Assembly (NCBI GenBank): GCA_025201375.1
Contig: JAIWZP010000006.1
Span: 620,001-684,000, forward strand
Source: Gongronella butleri
Taxonomy: Eukaryota; Mucoromycota; Mucoromycetes; Mucorales; Cunninghamellaceae
Reading direction: 5' to 3'
DNA length: 64,000 nucleotides
Shown: in pieces, positions 22,983 to 34,146 of the stretch
Position numbering within the stretch: the first letter of the stretch is position 1
How the letters are laid out: every line of letters starts with the position of its first letter
The notes under the pieces: generated by a model
Databases searched by the model: none
The model's input: the letters and a program-made list of their open reading frames with translations, nothing else
Told to the model about the DNA's origin: nothing
Translations under genes and position numbers: made by a program

Positions 22983-25809
22983 TTAAGCGATGGAGCGGCA
23001 TAGACGGAAGCCGCTAAAGACGTACGGGTACCCGGACTGGTACCAATTCTTGAAGGCGGGTCTTTCTGCCATGCGTGGGTGTGTTGCCCAGCTGCCGCCG
23101 AGAACGACGCGGTGTTTGCCGTCTAAGAAATCGGCCGAGTAACCTGGGTACAGCTCGCTGGGCTTGTAGCCTGGGACGGCGTCCATGATGGTGCTTGTCC
23201 ACTCAAAGACGTGGCCCACAATGTGGATGCGGTTGTCGTTGGCCACGGGCAACGGTGTCCAGGCGTGGAAGCCGACATTGGAGGGTGCACGTGTGTGTTT
23301 GGCGTCGGCATCAGCACGCAGGTATTGCCATTCCTCCTCGGTGGGCAGCCGCATGCCGTGGGCGAGTGCGTACGCGTCTGCTTGAATGTACGACACCTGC
23401 GCTGGCCAATGGCGTGCCACGGCCAAGTCGGCCAAGCCAAAAGACGTCTTGATCTTTGGTATATCGGAATCCATAGCTGTCCATGCCGCAGGCCAAAGCG
23501 CACCGCGCTCGTTTTCCGGCTGCTGATTCACAAATGCCCAGTATTCGCCATTGGTAACTGGCCGCGATTGGATTTCAAACGGCGCGACAGGCACTTTTCG
23601 ACGTGGATGCTCATTGTCCCAGCCAAATTCGAGTGTGAGCGCGTCTTGTTGGCCATCCAGGGCCTCGTCGTCGTCGTGGCCAAGCGTGGCAACCATGTCT
23701 GTGGCGGTGAAGGTGACCAATGGAGCGGGCGCCAGCGGATGGGTGTCGACATGGGCTTCTTTTGACGTCTTGATGGCCCATGCGGGCGGGGACACGGGTG
23801 GCGCGCGGACATTTGGGCTCTGCAGAAGCATGTATAGCAGCGTCTCGATGTGCATGGCTTCGTGCTCAAAGCACATCCACATGACACGCGCCGGTCGTTG
23901 TCTTGAAGAAATCAGCCAAGCAGCATCGGCCGATTTGTAGCTTTCTGCCTCCCAATGGAGCAGCAACTTGCGCACACGATGGCGCACACGGTGTTGGTAA
24001 TCGAGGATGCGCGCAACCTTTGGCCAATCTTTCTCGTGTTCGGGGACCTCCGAGTGAGGATTGCAGATGGACGGGTCCTCCATGTCCGGGTCGATGCCAC
24101 GTTCGAAAATGTCGGCGAATTCCGTGGGCTCCGTGAGCACGGCCGTGCCCAATTCGTCGTCGGCACCGTGACGCGTCATCATGATGTCCAAAAACGCGGG
24201 AATGTGGCCGAGATAAAAGATGAATGGGTGGCGCAGGCTGATGGGCCTCTCGAAAAGCATAGTCGGATGGTGCAGCATGGTCCGCGTCACCACATCCCAG
24301 CTCGTCCACAGTTGCTCCCATTCGTGCAGTGTCGGTAGCGACGCGGGCCACTGTGTCGATGGCATGAAGTTGGTCAATTGATCTTGTTTCTCGGTAGCAG
24401 ACATGATCACGGCCTGATCACATGTCGTGCAGCCAATGGGTGCGTGGCGATCCTCATCTTGATAAGAGGCCGTGCCAAGGAGCGACGCCAGCGTAGCCTC
24501 CTTGTCGATTTCAAAGTAAAAGGGACGGCATTCCGCGAGAACAAGCGAATAACGATCTTGCGCGTCGACCCATCGTTCGACCAAATTGAGTTCGGCGGCA
24601 TTAAGGATGTGCATCATCTCCGCTTGGCTGTACTTGTACGAATGCTCGACGTGGATGCGCTCGTCTTGCTGGATCTTGATGACAATCACGCCGTCGTTCT
24701 TTTGGGAACCCTGGTTTCCGGTGTAACGCAGGACAAGATCCTTTTTAGCGCGGTAATGCGCAACATGTCGTCCGTGGCCATGCTGGTATTGCGAGTCATA
24801 GTCGAAATCGGCGCGATTGAGCAATGGCTGGCCCAGGATGGCATTGACGTGGTCGAGGCCATTGAGGATGAATTCACGCGTCACGCCCTCTGAATCATCA
24901 TAGGCGCGCGCTACCACGGCAGGGTCGTTGCGCTGGTCAAACCCAATGACGCACAGATCACCGGGTTGCAGGCACATGCGCTGCAATTTGTTCAGAAACA
25001 CAGCCGATTCGTATCGCGTCTGATTGCCAATGGAGCTGCCCAACCACAACACGAGCTTGGGCACCTTTTGCGACGTGTATTGCTTGCTGCACCAATCGAG
25101 ACCCTGGTCGTACGTGCCCAACAGACCCATCAGCTTGACGTACCTGTACCCACGCCCAAGTGATGACAAGGACCGTTCAAGTTCCTGCTGATCCAAATCA
25201 AGTGCAAAATACGTCACGTGGCGCTGCTTCTGCTCCATCGCTTGCAGAATTAGCTCCGTCTTTCTCAAAGAGCTAAAAAAATAAAAAAAAAGGGGGGGGG
25301 AGGAGAGCGTGTGAGTTGTCAAGGCAAATAAAAAACCAAGGGACCCTGAAAAAAGACATGGGCATTCATATGATAATTTTTTTTTTTTTTTACCCTGCGC
25401 CCAATTCAATAATGACGGTGCCGTCTTGCACTCGGTCTGCAATGTTGTCCGCCTGGTCGCGTAAAATGGACAATTCGGCATTGGTCAGGTAATAGTCGTC
25501 CAAATAGGTGATTTTGTCAAAGAGCTGCAGGCCCATGGTGTCGTACAGCACATAGGTCGGCACGGATTTTTGCTGTGTGGGCTGCGACAGGCCATCCAGA
25601 ATCGTGTCGACGAGATCGGCGCTATTAAACGCATCTTCCACCGACGGATGGTGTGATGCCGGCGGCGACGGCGGGCGCGGCACACGCGCGGCTTCTTGCT
25701 GGTCTTGCGCCTTTTTGCTGGCCTCCGTGAAACACGTGGCCGAGCCATCATTGTGACGGATGTCAAGGATGGCATAGGGAGCCATGGGGTTGGAAATGGA
25801 TTGCATCAT
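22983..25809 (-). CDS. EGT1: Ergothioneine biosynthesis protein Egt1 (EgtD-EgtB fusion)
   Basis: Two exons (25394-25809 and 22983-25272) encode 901 residues. Fungal Egt1 carries out two steps: SAM-dependent trimethylation of histidine to hercynine, then iron-dependent, oxygen-driven coupling to cysteine. The N-terminal EgtD-like methyltransferase shows IIELGAGSLRKT (split by the intron after GAG), LVLWLGSSIGN and FYFEIDKEATLASLLG. The C-terminal EgtB part has a DinB-like domain with the iron-binding HX3HXE as HEAMHIE (His609, His613, Glu615), then a formylglycine-enzyme-like domain with RPVTNGEYWAFV, RLPTEEEWQYLRA, FEWTSTIMDAVPGY and VVLGGSWATHPR, ending FSGFRLCRSIA. All key residues are present, so it should be active. 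It is convergent with Kre33 and followed upstream by another minus-strand gene. Confidence 0.96.
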
Positions 25810-26500
25810 GATTTGTGGATGTCAAAGAATGAGAACTTGAGAAGTTGAAAAATTGGCGGAAAGAAAGAACAAATTGAACCAAGCAAGCAAAATGACGCGC
25901 GCATTAAATAAAAAAAAAAAAAAAAAGCGAGACGTGATGGATTGTTCGTTCGTTTTGCCTCACTTTGTTCCACATGGGAATATTTTTACTTTGCCACACA
26001 CAGCCCAATCCAAGCACAGAGCACCTTTGCAACCCAAGCACGGCCCAGAAAGGCAATCGATGAAACCGCAATAGCGTCATCCACGTCACCGTGTGTGATC
26101 AGCAAAAAAAAAGACGAGCCCCCAGCTCCACACACACACATGGTTCCACCATCTTGCGCAATTCGTTCATTTCGCAGAGCCGACGACAGCCCCGCCTCCC
26201 CGCTGAATAAGCGACGCGAAGCCGCAGCTTGCATGGAGTGATAAAATTCATGGATTTGTCAGCGCATTGCCGCAGACAAAAGACGACAATGACGCCGACA
26301 ACGCGCGCAACTTTAAATACACTATAAACGACAAGGAATACAATTAAAAAGGAGGGAGACGACGACGGTCTAGAGTAACAAATAAGTGATAAATAAAAGA
26401 GGGGTGGTGCGACAAAGGTATTGACTCTATTGGGCGAGATTGGGGGGAGGGGGGAGAAAGAGACGCAAGAACCGAAAAAAAAAATAGCGAAAACGACGTA
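25810..26500. other. Intergenic stretch, nothing recognised
   Basis: Separates two minus-strand genes. It holds the upstream region of Egt1 (A/T runs near 25909) and the 3' region of the Sel1-repeat gene, including a short CA run at 26131. No repeat family or coding signal is visible. Confidence 0.4.
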
Positions 26501-28377
26501 CTATGCATGAACGCGGCGACGACCAGAGAAGAGGGCCATCAAGCTCCAAGGCTTGGCTTCCTTTTTGGGCTGGGCATCCAATTGCTGCTGCTCTTGCCTT
26601 TCATCTTGCTCAATTTGCTCTAATCGCTGGCGTGCCGGCTCATACTGGTCCTTTGCAGCCGCGCGATAATAATCCTTGGCAACGGGTATATTCTGAATCC
26701 AATTGTCCTCGCCGTGATAAAACCTTTTTTTTTTTGAAAAAAAAAATGGGGGGTGGGGGGGGGTGGGTGGAGGAGAGGAGAAAAGAAAGTGTGAGTGAGC
26801 CTGTTTTTTTTTTTTCTCCCACGGGCCTTGTCCTCGTGCCCACTTACATCTCGCCCAGGCGGTAGCGTGCATAATTCTGCGGTGCATCTTGTTGACTTGC
26901 GGCCTTTTGATAGTATTCAAATGATTTGAGCTGGTCCTTTTGCACACCAAGGCCCTCGCGATGCATGTCGCCGAGGCAGCATTGACAATAGCCGAGACCC
27001 GATGGCCAAATGTCGTCGCCCTTGAGACACCATTCGTAGGCGGCGTCATAGTCCTTTTTGAACGTCGGTGGGACGCCCTGAAAGTAGACACGCGCAAGGG
27101 CCTCAATGGCCAGGGGAAAGCCTTGCTGGCCCGCCTGCGTGAGCCAAAACACAGCCTGCTGCACGTCGCCCTTTTGCAGCAGTGTGTCGCCCACAATATA
27201 TTGGCAATACTTTTCGCCGGAATGCTCCGCCACCTTGCGTGCATACCGATATGCCTTGTCCATGTCGCGGTGCTCGCCCTGGTGGTCGCCCTCAAAATAC
27301 GCGCGTGCAAGCTTGATGGCTGCACGCACCTCGAGCGATCCACCACCACCACCATGGCTATTGTTGCTGCTGCTATTATGATTGGTCGTGGTGGTGCCAT
27401 TGCTGTTGCTGCCTGTGCTGGCCGTGCTCATGTTACTGCGTCGCTTGCGCCGCGTGACAAGCTGCTCAAAGAGGGCAATGCTGCGCTGGTGGTCGTACAA
27501 GTCTGCGTGCGCGTAAAAATCGTCCATCAGCACCGCAACCTGAAACGTCGCCTCGTCGTGGTCCAAGCGGCTGGCTTTGCCCAGGTAGTGCATCGCGTCG
27601 TCCAGGCTTTTAGCAAGCGCCACGCCCTTGAGATGCAGCAACCCCACCAAAAATGCCATGTCCGCCACCAACGTCGTCGCCGCGGATTTGCCGTTGCCCC
27701 CGTTGCCTGTCGCTGGCCCTGTCGCTGATCCTGCTGCTGTTGTTGCCTCGTCGCTGCCTGTGTCGTCGTCATTGTCATCCTCTAGCTTGTCCGCCTCCTC
27801 AAGAATCCGATCCATCAGGCGAAAAGTCGTGTTGGACACATGCAACAGATCCGCCTCCACAAGCGCAAGCGATGGCGCAATCGCGGCTGACAGTCGCCGA
27901 TCAAACACCGTCTTGGACCACAAATCCGCCTCGCGCTGATCCACAATCGGCTGCCACAACGCGTCGTCCGCACCGACTGCGTGCCCATCAAGCATTGTAC
28001 TGAGTTTTAGCTTCGCGTCCACATCACCCTATGAATAAAAAATCGGTTTGAGCATGTCACTTTTTTTTTTTTTGCATGCGTCCCTTTTTCCATTTCTTTT
28101 CCACAATTTCTTCTTTTTCCCTGAAAATCCCACCCTCCAACATCCAACCGCCCTTTACCTTGATCGCCTTGATACGCAAGAATTGCACGCCATTGTTGAA
28201 CAGATTGGGATTGTCCTTGATGGAAGGCGATTTGAGCACCTCAAGCACTTTTTAAAAAAAAGAGAGCCAAAATGAGCAAAACACAGTCAACGTGCAGCCA
28301 AAAACGAGCCGTGAATTACCTTTGTGTGAGTGTAGCTCTGGAGACACGCCCTCTAGCAACTGCTGCAAGGATGTCAT
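26501..28377 (-). CDS. Sel1-repeat (HCP-like) protein, possibly Chs4/Skt5-related
   Basis: Four exons (28320-28377, 28159-28247, 26848-28028, 26501-26723) give 516 residues. The N terminus (LQQLLEGVSPE, LKSPSIKDNPNLFNNG) precedes at least five helical Sel1-type repeats, recognised by the A-x-x-x-L-G/A-x-x-Y-F/Y-x-G pattern: AIKLARAYFEG, AIEALARVYFQG, YCQCCLGDMHREGLG, and YRLGEMFYHG. A low-complexity Ser/Asn/Thr/Gly insert interrupts the middle. Fungal proteins with such repeats include the chitin synthase activators Skt5/Chs4, but those usually end in a CaaX box; this one ends in a basic stretch (GRRRVHA), so the link to chitin synthesis is only a possibility. Sel1 proteins act as scaffolds. 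The start is the first ATG of the phase-compatible first exon. Confidence 0.8.
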
Positions 28378-29600
28378 GGAGAACAAACAAGGGGGGAAAG
28401 AAGAATGAAAAGAGACGTGGGGTCAAGAAACGGACCCGCATCACATTTCAATATGCTGTCTGGATTTCAATTTCCGCTTTTCATTTTGGATCTCAGCTCC
28501 TGAACGCGTGCCCACCTGGATTTGAAACTAGGGATGTCGCGATTTGCATCGCGTTTGCTTCTTTTCCTTTCTTTTTCTGACATCTTGAGAAAGACAAGCC
28601 CAGACACGGCCAGCGCGTCTGAGTTGGGGTAATCCCACATTATCTTTCACATGGACGTGTCCATTGTGATTTTTAATTAAGGAGATCACGCTCTGCAAGC
28701 AGCACATACAACACGTACAACGCGGCGAGAAATTAGGGCAGACTTGCGATGGACGTGAGAGACTAGGTGACAAAATGATCAGACTTGGCGGGCCGACTGA
28801 GACCAAGCAAATCGTGGTTGCTGACAACGCGCGAGGGTCGGTGAGGCGGATGTCGAGACAATTCACGCGTAGACGCGTGATTCGATCTGAACGCGAATAA
28901 AAAGCGCGTGTGCATCAAGGCGCAAGGTGGATCGTGTGTGTGATTCGACAACAACAACGAGCGAGGGATGCGGTGTAGCAAGCAGTCGTATACAAACAAC
29001 GAGCGAGGGATGTGGTGTGGCAACCAGTCATATGCAAAGGGGCAAAGACCTAGGCGAGCAACGACGCAGCACGAAAAAAAAAGGACAAGGGCATGATCAT
29101 GAGCCTGGTCGTGACTCAAGATGTCCTGTCCAGCCAGCAATTAAAAGATATTGTCAAGCCTCCCTCCCTCCCTCATGCCTGGGGTATTTTTTATTCATAT
29201 TTTTTCATTCATCATGGAGTCGTGGTTTTTTTGGCAATCTAACATCCGTCGAAGCTGAGCAAGCGGGCATCATTAGGTGTTTTTTTGTGCCAACAACAAA
29301 TTCTTGCTCAAGCCAAGAAGAATCATGGGCGCTTTCTTCTGCATTGCGCCCGACAAGCTCGACCGTGGCTTTGACAACTTCTTTGGCTTTCCACGCCATG
29401 ACAAGGGCAGACAAAAAAGTAGCACCAAATCCGGCCAAACTCTTGGAAATTTCTAACACTTGTGGCGATCCATCTTGGGCTGTGGGGGGGGTATCTCGTC
29501 AAGCGTGTGACATACGAAGATGCTGGTGAATCCATGAGCAAGAGAGAGCAAGAGAGGCCTACAATCGCCAAAAGCAATGAGTACGGGTGTATTGCAAATA
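28378..29600. other. Intergenic stretch with a 39-bp tandem duplication
   Basis: Two tandem copies of about 39 bp (ACAACGAGCGAGGGATG(C/T)GGTGT...) lie at about 28956-29033. The minus strand is open over 29205-29459 (a hydrophobic and acidic peptide), but it has no ATG, so I do not call a gene; it might be an exon I could not connect. The upstream region of the Sel1-repeat gene lies at 28378-28580. Confidence 0.4.
28956..29033. repeat. Tandem duplication, 2 copies of about 39 bp
   Basis: The phrase AACAACGAGCGAGGGATG followed by GGTGT and GCAA(G/C)CAGTC occurs twice in direct succession with a few substitutions. Confidence 0.65.
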
Positions 29601-30810
29601 TCATGCGCTGTGATTACCATAGTGCAAATAGCCGATGATTTGCAATTCACCAAGTTTCGCGTGGTCAATCTTGGATTGCAAGCTGTTGAACATGTCCCGC
29701 ATCACCTTTGGCAGCTTGATGCCGCCCTCTTTGCGCATCTTCTGGCCATCCATGTCGACAATAGGCCCTGTCTCGCCAGCACCATACTCTTTGAACGTGG
29801 AGTGGTTGCAATCGGCGCTGCGGATGATGATGTCGCATTTTCTGCCAATGCGTTTCCGATCTTGTGGCAGTCGATCCTTGTTTTTTCTTGCCGATGACGC
29901 ATGGCTGGCGGCCTCGCCGCGCACGGCCTCGGCCTCGGGCACACCGTCAAATGCACTGTCGACAAATCGCCATACATGCATCAAATACCACGATTCTTGA
30001 TGAGGACGGTCAAAAGACCCAGCCTCGTACTCGCGGATCATCTGGTACACAGAGCTGCGGGCCCAGTCATAATCGCCATGGGACTTCAGGTCGTATTGGC
30101 GCTGCCAAGGTTGAGGGGCATCAATGGCATCGCGAATTTCACTGGCCGTCGCTTTGTTGAAAGTGGCAATGTAGTCGCGGAGAGCTGTGGGCATCAAAGG
30201 CAGCGGTTTGGTGTTGCTTGTTCGAATCTCGTGAAGCTCCACGTCGTTGAAAACTCGCTCCAATTCCTTGCTGAATGGGTCCAGGATGAACTGATGTACA
30301 AGGCTCTCGTGTTGACACGCCATGCCGATTTGGTACAGAGCATCTTCCACAATTTTCCCGGTAGACAAGCGCCATTTGTGCTGTGCTTCCATGGCCATGT
30401 ATCTTTGTCTGTACGCTTCAAGATCCACCTTGGGCTCAGTGTCGTCGGACTGCTGTGCGCTTAAACGGATGCTGGAGACGGCCGCCGTGTTGGAGGGGGC
30501 GGTGCTGGAGAGGCTGGCAAAGTCGGGGAGGTTTCTGTGGGCGAAGCATCGGCCGCTTTTGTTTTGGACGGCAAGAGGCATGTTGCAGGTCTCAAAGCTG
30601 CAAATCCGTGTGCGCGTGTTTTGCACTCGTTTGTGCAACTTGCATCTTCCGCCTGTGTTGTTCTTGGAGAGGGTCTGGCTGCAGCCAGCAAACGAGCATG
30701 TGGGAGTGTTGCTGTCCTTTTTACTGTTTTTGTGTCTGACAGCGGCCACTCTTGTTGCTGAGGCGAATGGTCACCGTGCACCCTGTGAATGAGCAAGTGC
30801 GGTTCGACAT
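29601..30810 (-). CDS. Unrecognised protein with three C-x4-C-x12-C-x2-H zinc-knuckle-like repeats; frameshift in repeat 1
   Basis: The only ATG before the repeats is at 30810. From it the frame reads a first repeat (CSFTGC, then SNKSGRC) and hits a stop at 30724-30726. A shift of frame near 30728-30735 continues without a stop to 29601, through a second repeat (CSFAGC, NNTGGRCKLH) and a third (CSFETC, QNKSGRCFAH), then about 300 residues with no known domain (for example HGDYDWARSSVYQMIREYEAG, ESWYLMHVWRFVDSAFDG, and KLPKVMRDMFNSLQSKIDHAK). Compared with the other two repeats, repeat 1 lacks two bases between its third Cys and its His. Either a real 2-bp deletion or a sequence error explains this. 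The repeats suggest metal binding, perhaps of nucleic acid; the rest is a family I cannot name. No introns are seen. Confidence 0.65.
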
Positions 30811-30916
30811 GCCATAGACGGTGTGTGTGTGTGTGTGGGGGGGGGAGGGTAAACAGTGAAAAGTGGGAGGAAAAAAAAAAGGCGACGTGGGGAAAAAGTA
30901 AAAGGAAAGAGTGGTT

Positions 30917-30975
30917 GGCAAAAAGGAAAAAGTGGAGAGACTTTTAAGTCTCTCCCACTTTTTCCTTTTTTTGCC
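30917..30975. repeat. Near-perfect inverted repeat (hairpin with 2-base loop)
   Basis: The left arm GGCAAAAAGGAAAAAGTGGA... (30917-30943) and the right arm AAGTCTCTCCCACTTTTTCC... (30946-30975) are complementary over about 27 positions with a TT loop. The right arm is also the first unit of the minisatellite that follows. Confidence 0.8.
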
Positions 30976-31180
30976 TTCCTTTTTTGCAAGTCTCTCACAC
31001 TTTTTCCTTTTTCCTTTTTCCTTTTTTGCAAGTCTCTCTCACTTTTTCCTTTTTCCTTTTTCCTTTTTCCTTTTTTGCAAGTCTCTCTCACTTTTTCCTT
31101 TTTCCTTTTTCCTTTTTTGCAAGTCTCTCTCACTTTTTCCTTTTTGCCTTTCCTTTTTTTGCAAGTTTCCTTTTTGCCTG
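30946..31180. repeat. Pyrimidine-rich minisatellite, about 5 units of 41-49 bp
   Basis: The unit is GCAAGTCTCTC(T)CAC followed by CTTTTTC repeated two to four times and then a T run. Units begin near 30987, 31027, 31077, 31119 and 31160, and differ in the number of CTTTTTC blocks. The plus strand is almost purely pyrimidine, so triplex (H-DNA) formation is possible. Confidence 0.75.
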
Positions 31181-31813
31181 CAAGTCTCTTGCACGTTTCC
31201 ACGCTTTTCAGCGGCGGCTCTGTACACGCGACACTCCCAATTCCGCCACTGTCCCTTTTTTTCTTTGTATGTCTCTATCTCTCTTTTCATTGCACTTTGC
31301 ACGCTCGCTTACAATATGTTGATTTAGCTCTTTTGTGCCATCGACACGGCTCACCCACGGAGACAAAGCGGCCTACTCAACGCCCGACACGACAATATCC
31401 TTGCAATTGCACCGCTACGATCAAGATCAAGTGCGACGAGCGTGACCCCAAGATGGCCAAAGTGACATTTTTTTGGAGATACGAGGGATACGTCCCGGGC
31501 AGCCTGGACGATCTCGTCATTTCATTGATTTTTGCCCATTTTTGTCGGATATCTTCGAGGATTATTCGCCATCACGATTAAAATACGTACAAATGCTTTA
31601 TTTACATCTTGTTGGTCATCAAGTGATCTTAAAATATGCAAAGTGGAGGGAAGGGGGCTTAAAGGAATGACAACAAAAAAAGAAAAATTAACTGACAGAT
31701 ATGGACCCTTCCTTTGGACGGGTTGGTGTGCTTGCAGAATTGGCGGACGCTTGGGACGACGCGTTGCGTGTCGCGGAACTACAAGAAAAAAAAAGGCATG
31801 AATTCGCATTGAA

Positions 31814-31817
<4 letters not shown>

Positions 31818-31854
<37 letters not shown>
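31818..31854 (+). repeat. T37 homopolymer abutting the poly(A) polymerase stop codon
   Basis: 37 consecutive T. On the gene's strand this is TAA followed directly by A's, so the 3' UTR starts with an encoded poly(A) stretch. Confidence 0.9.
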
Positions 31855-31857
<3 letters not shown>

Positions 31858-34146
31858 CGTCATTCCAGCGGATTTTCTTCTTTGGGTTCTCGACCTTGGA
31901 TGCCAGCACCGTGGTGGTACCTTTTGCCTGGTAAGACAAGGGGAGGTGTGAGCGAGTGATTGACCAAGCATTTCTTTAATTTTTTTACCTTCGTTTGTGT
32001 CCTTTTTAACTTTTTATCGTTTGCAGGCAATTGGTGTTGAGGTGGAGCGTACTGGGGGTCTGACGCGACGAGTGAGCCGCGGAGGTTGCGTATGACGATG
32101 GACATGGTGGACTCGTAGCCGTCCCAGCTTGTGACCAGTTGCAAAAAGTCGCGTGTTGGCCAAGCCAGTGCGGCGGTCAATTGCGAGCCGACGACGGCGC
32201 GTGTTTCCATGACGAGCCCAATGTAGAAATAGGTCGTGTAGTAGGGCGTGAGGCGCGCATACTCGTCCTGCGGCAACTTTTTCTTTAGGGAATCCATGTG
32301 TGGCAGTGACGACCGGCGATTGGCGTCGTCCAGCACAAACGTGCGATTTGGTAGCGACGCGCCATGCTGCACATCGCGTCGTTCTTTGTCGCTCAGCACA
32401 TAATGCACCTTGTGCGTCGCGTGGATATACGGGTGCGCCAATTCAACACTGTCCACCAGCTCCAGCTTGATCACCAGCTGTCGTAGCTTGGATTCCACGA
32501 GGCCTTGCCTATAAAAAAGTCAGGCATTGTCATTAAAAACAGGTCCTCCCCCCAATCGACCCTGACTTTTTTTTTTTTTTTTTTACCATAATCGTTGTGC
32601 CTCTGGGCATGGGGATCCAGTGATGATATGCAAGTATTGGCGATAGTCTTGGAAAAAGGAGTTTGGCTCAAAGAGGGCGTGCCAGTCGCCGCGTTTGTCG
32701 ATGAGCTGTTCGACGAGTTCTGCGCTGCGTTCGAATTCGGCGATCATGATGGCGCGTGTGGAGTCGGTGACATTGTGAGTGGCGCACATGGATGGGTAGG
32801 CCGGCGTGATGATGGGCATGCGGTGGCATTTGTCGGCAGGGTATAATTTTGGGTTCCATACGCGCACTTGGAGTGGGCCGTCGTCGATGGGCTTGAGCAG
32901 CACGGGCTGTGGCCATTGCCATTGGTACAGAATGCGGAAAAACCGACCGACAATTGTCGATGCGCATGCCGATGGGTAGTATTGGCAGATGCGCGCCACA
33001 AGCATCGCCCACGCGACGCCTCCCAAGAAGCCCATCATGTTCGAATAGATCCCACGGCGCATTGCCCACAGCTTGATGGCACGCAATGCAACGCGAAACG
33101 TCGCCACATCAGGCACAAGGCGTAAAATCTCATCCGTCACGCGGCATCCATTCACGCTGCGCACACATCGCTCATCAAGGCATGTCAGCACGCTGTTGTC
33201 CAGCAATTCCAAGTCGTCGCTGATCACCGCAAGATCCAGGCGCGCACACACAAAGTCAATCTTGAAAAAAAAAAAAAAAAGATGAGCTCTTCTTTTTGTA
33301 TTTTTTGTATTTTGGCTCATCCTTCCCACTTACTGGGATCCCTGAAAAGTGCAACTTCATCACGGGGACGTACGCGTCCGCAACCGCCTAGCAAATAAAG
33401 AAAGATAAGAATTGGGTCGAAAATGCCAAAAAAATAGCCAAAAAACAAACGAAAACAAAGAAAAAGACGTACCGTGAGATCGGTGACCTCGCGCCGGCTC
33501 AGCAGCATGTCCCGCATCAAGGTGAAAAAGTCTTCGCGGTCGACGTGCTTGGGCAAGACGCACAATAAATCAATGTCGGCCCCTGTTGATAGAAAAGAGT
33601 GTCAGTCATGCATTGATCTGCATGGTGGTCGGTGTGTCATTTTTTTTTTCTTGCTTGCCTGCATTGTGCACACCCATCTTGTAGCTGCCAAAGGTGAATA
33701 TCTTGCCGCCGGCCTGCCTGGCCGCCGCGTCAGATAAGCCTTTTTGCTTGCCGACGCGATAGACAAAGTCTTTGACTAATTTGTCCAGCTTGTCCAACAC
33801 CATGAGCCTAAAATAAAAACTAAGCATGAATGACATGGTCGCACATAGCACATGGAAGCTCCATTTGGCACAATTGAGCGCATTTAGGATGATTTTTCGT
33901 TGATGAAACGCGTCCCGTCGCCTTTTTTTTTTTTTTTTTCTCTCTCCCCGTCGCCATTGCTGCGCTTCATGGCCGATTTGAAACGAGTGATTACCGTTTC
34001 TTTGCGTCATCGTCCGATTCAAAGAGGCCGCAGTCATGCAGGGCTTGGACCATGGCGTCCGTCTGCTTGAGCTCCAAGGGTGTTGGGTAGGCAAGCGAGA
34101 TCGGCTCGGACACGCCCCATTGTTGTCTACAAGAGTCGTCGCCCAT
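31853..34146 (-). CDS. PAP1: Poly(A) polymerase
   Basis: Seven exons (33995-34146, 33659-33807, 33473-33582, 33334-33387, 32587-33260, 31989-32508, 31853-31927) give 577 residues, close to yeast Pap1. It adds poly(A) tails to cleaved pre-mRNA in the nucleus. The N terminus WGVSEPISLAYPT and the catalytic core are clear: FTFGSYKMGVH, then ADIDLLCVLP (Asp103, Asp105), and IDFVCARLDLAV with the third Asp (157). VNGCRVTDEILRLVP, RRGIYSNMMGFLGGVAWAML and MPIITPAYPSMCATHNV follow, then the C-terminal RNA-binding domain GLVESKLRQLVIKLE and a basic tail ending KKKIRWNDE. The second intron begins with GC instead of GT. A run of 37 T on the plus strand abuts the stop codon. The gene is complete. Confidence 0.95.

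Larger units (their letters stand above)
30811..31852. other. Intergenic stretch with hairpin, pyrimidine minisatellite and a possible transposon-protein fragment
   Basis: Contains a GT run and G run (30823-30847), a hairpin and a C/T-rich tandem repeat (separate entries). Around 31380-31510 the plus strand encodes CNCTATIKIKCDERDP, then KVTFFWRYEGYVPGS, reminiscent of the DNA-binding N-terminal region of Mutator-like transposases, but with no catalytic part. A T run of 37 ends at the poly(A) polymerase stop codon. Confidence 0.4.

Noticed and set aside
30856..31581. 241-codon Phe/Ser/Leu-rich plus-strand frame that looks like a membrane protein
   Set aside because: It is translation of the CTTTTTC minisatellite; the hydrophobicity is an artefact of T-rich repeats.
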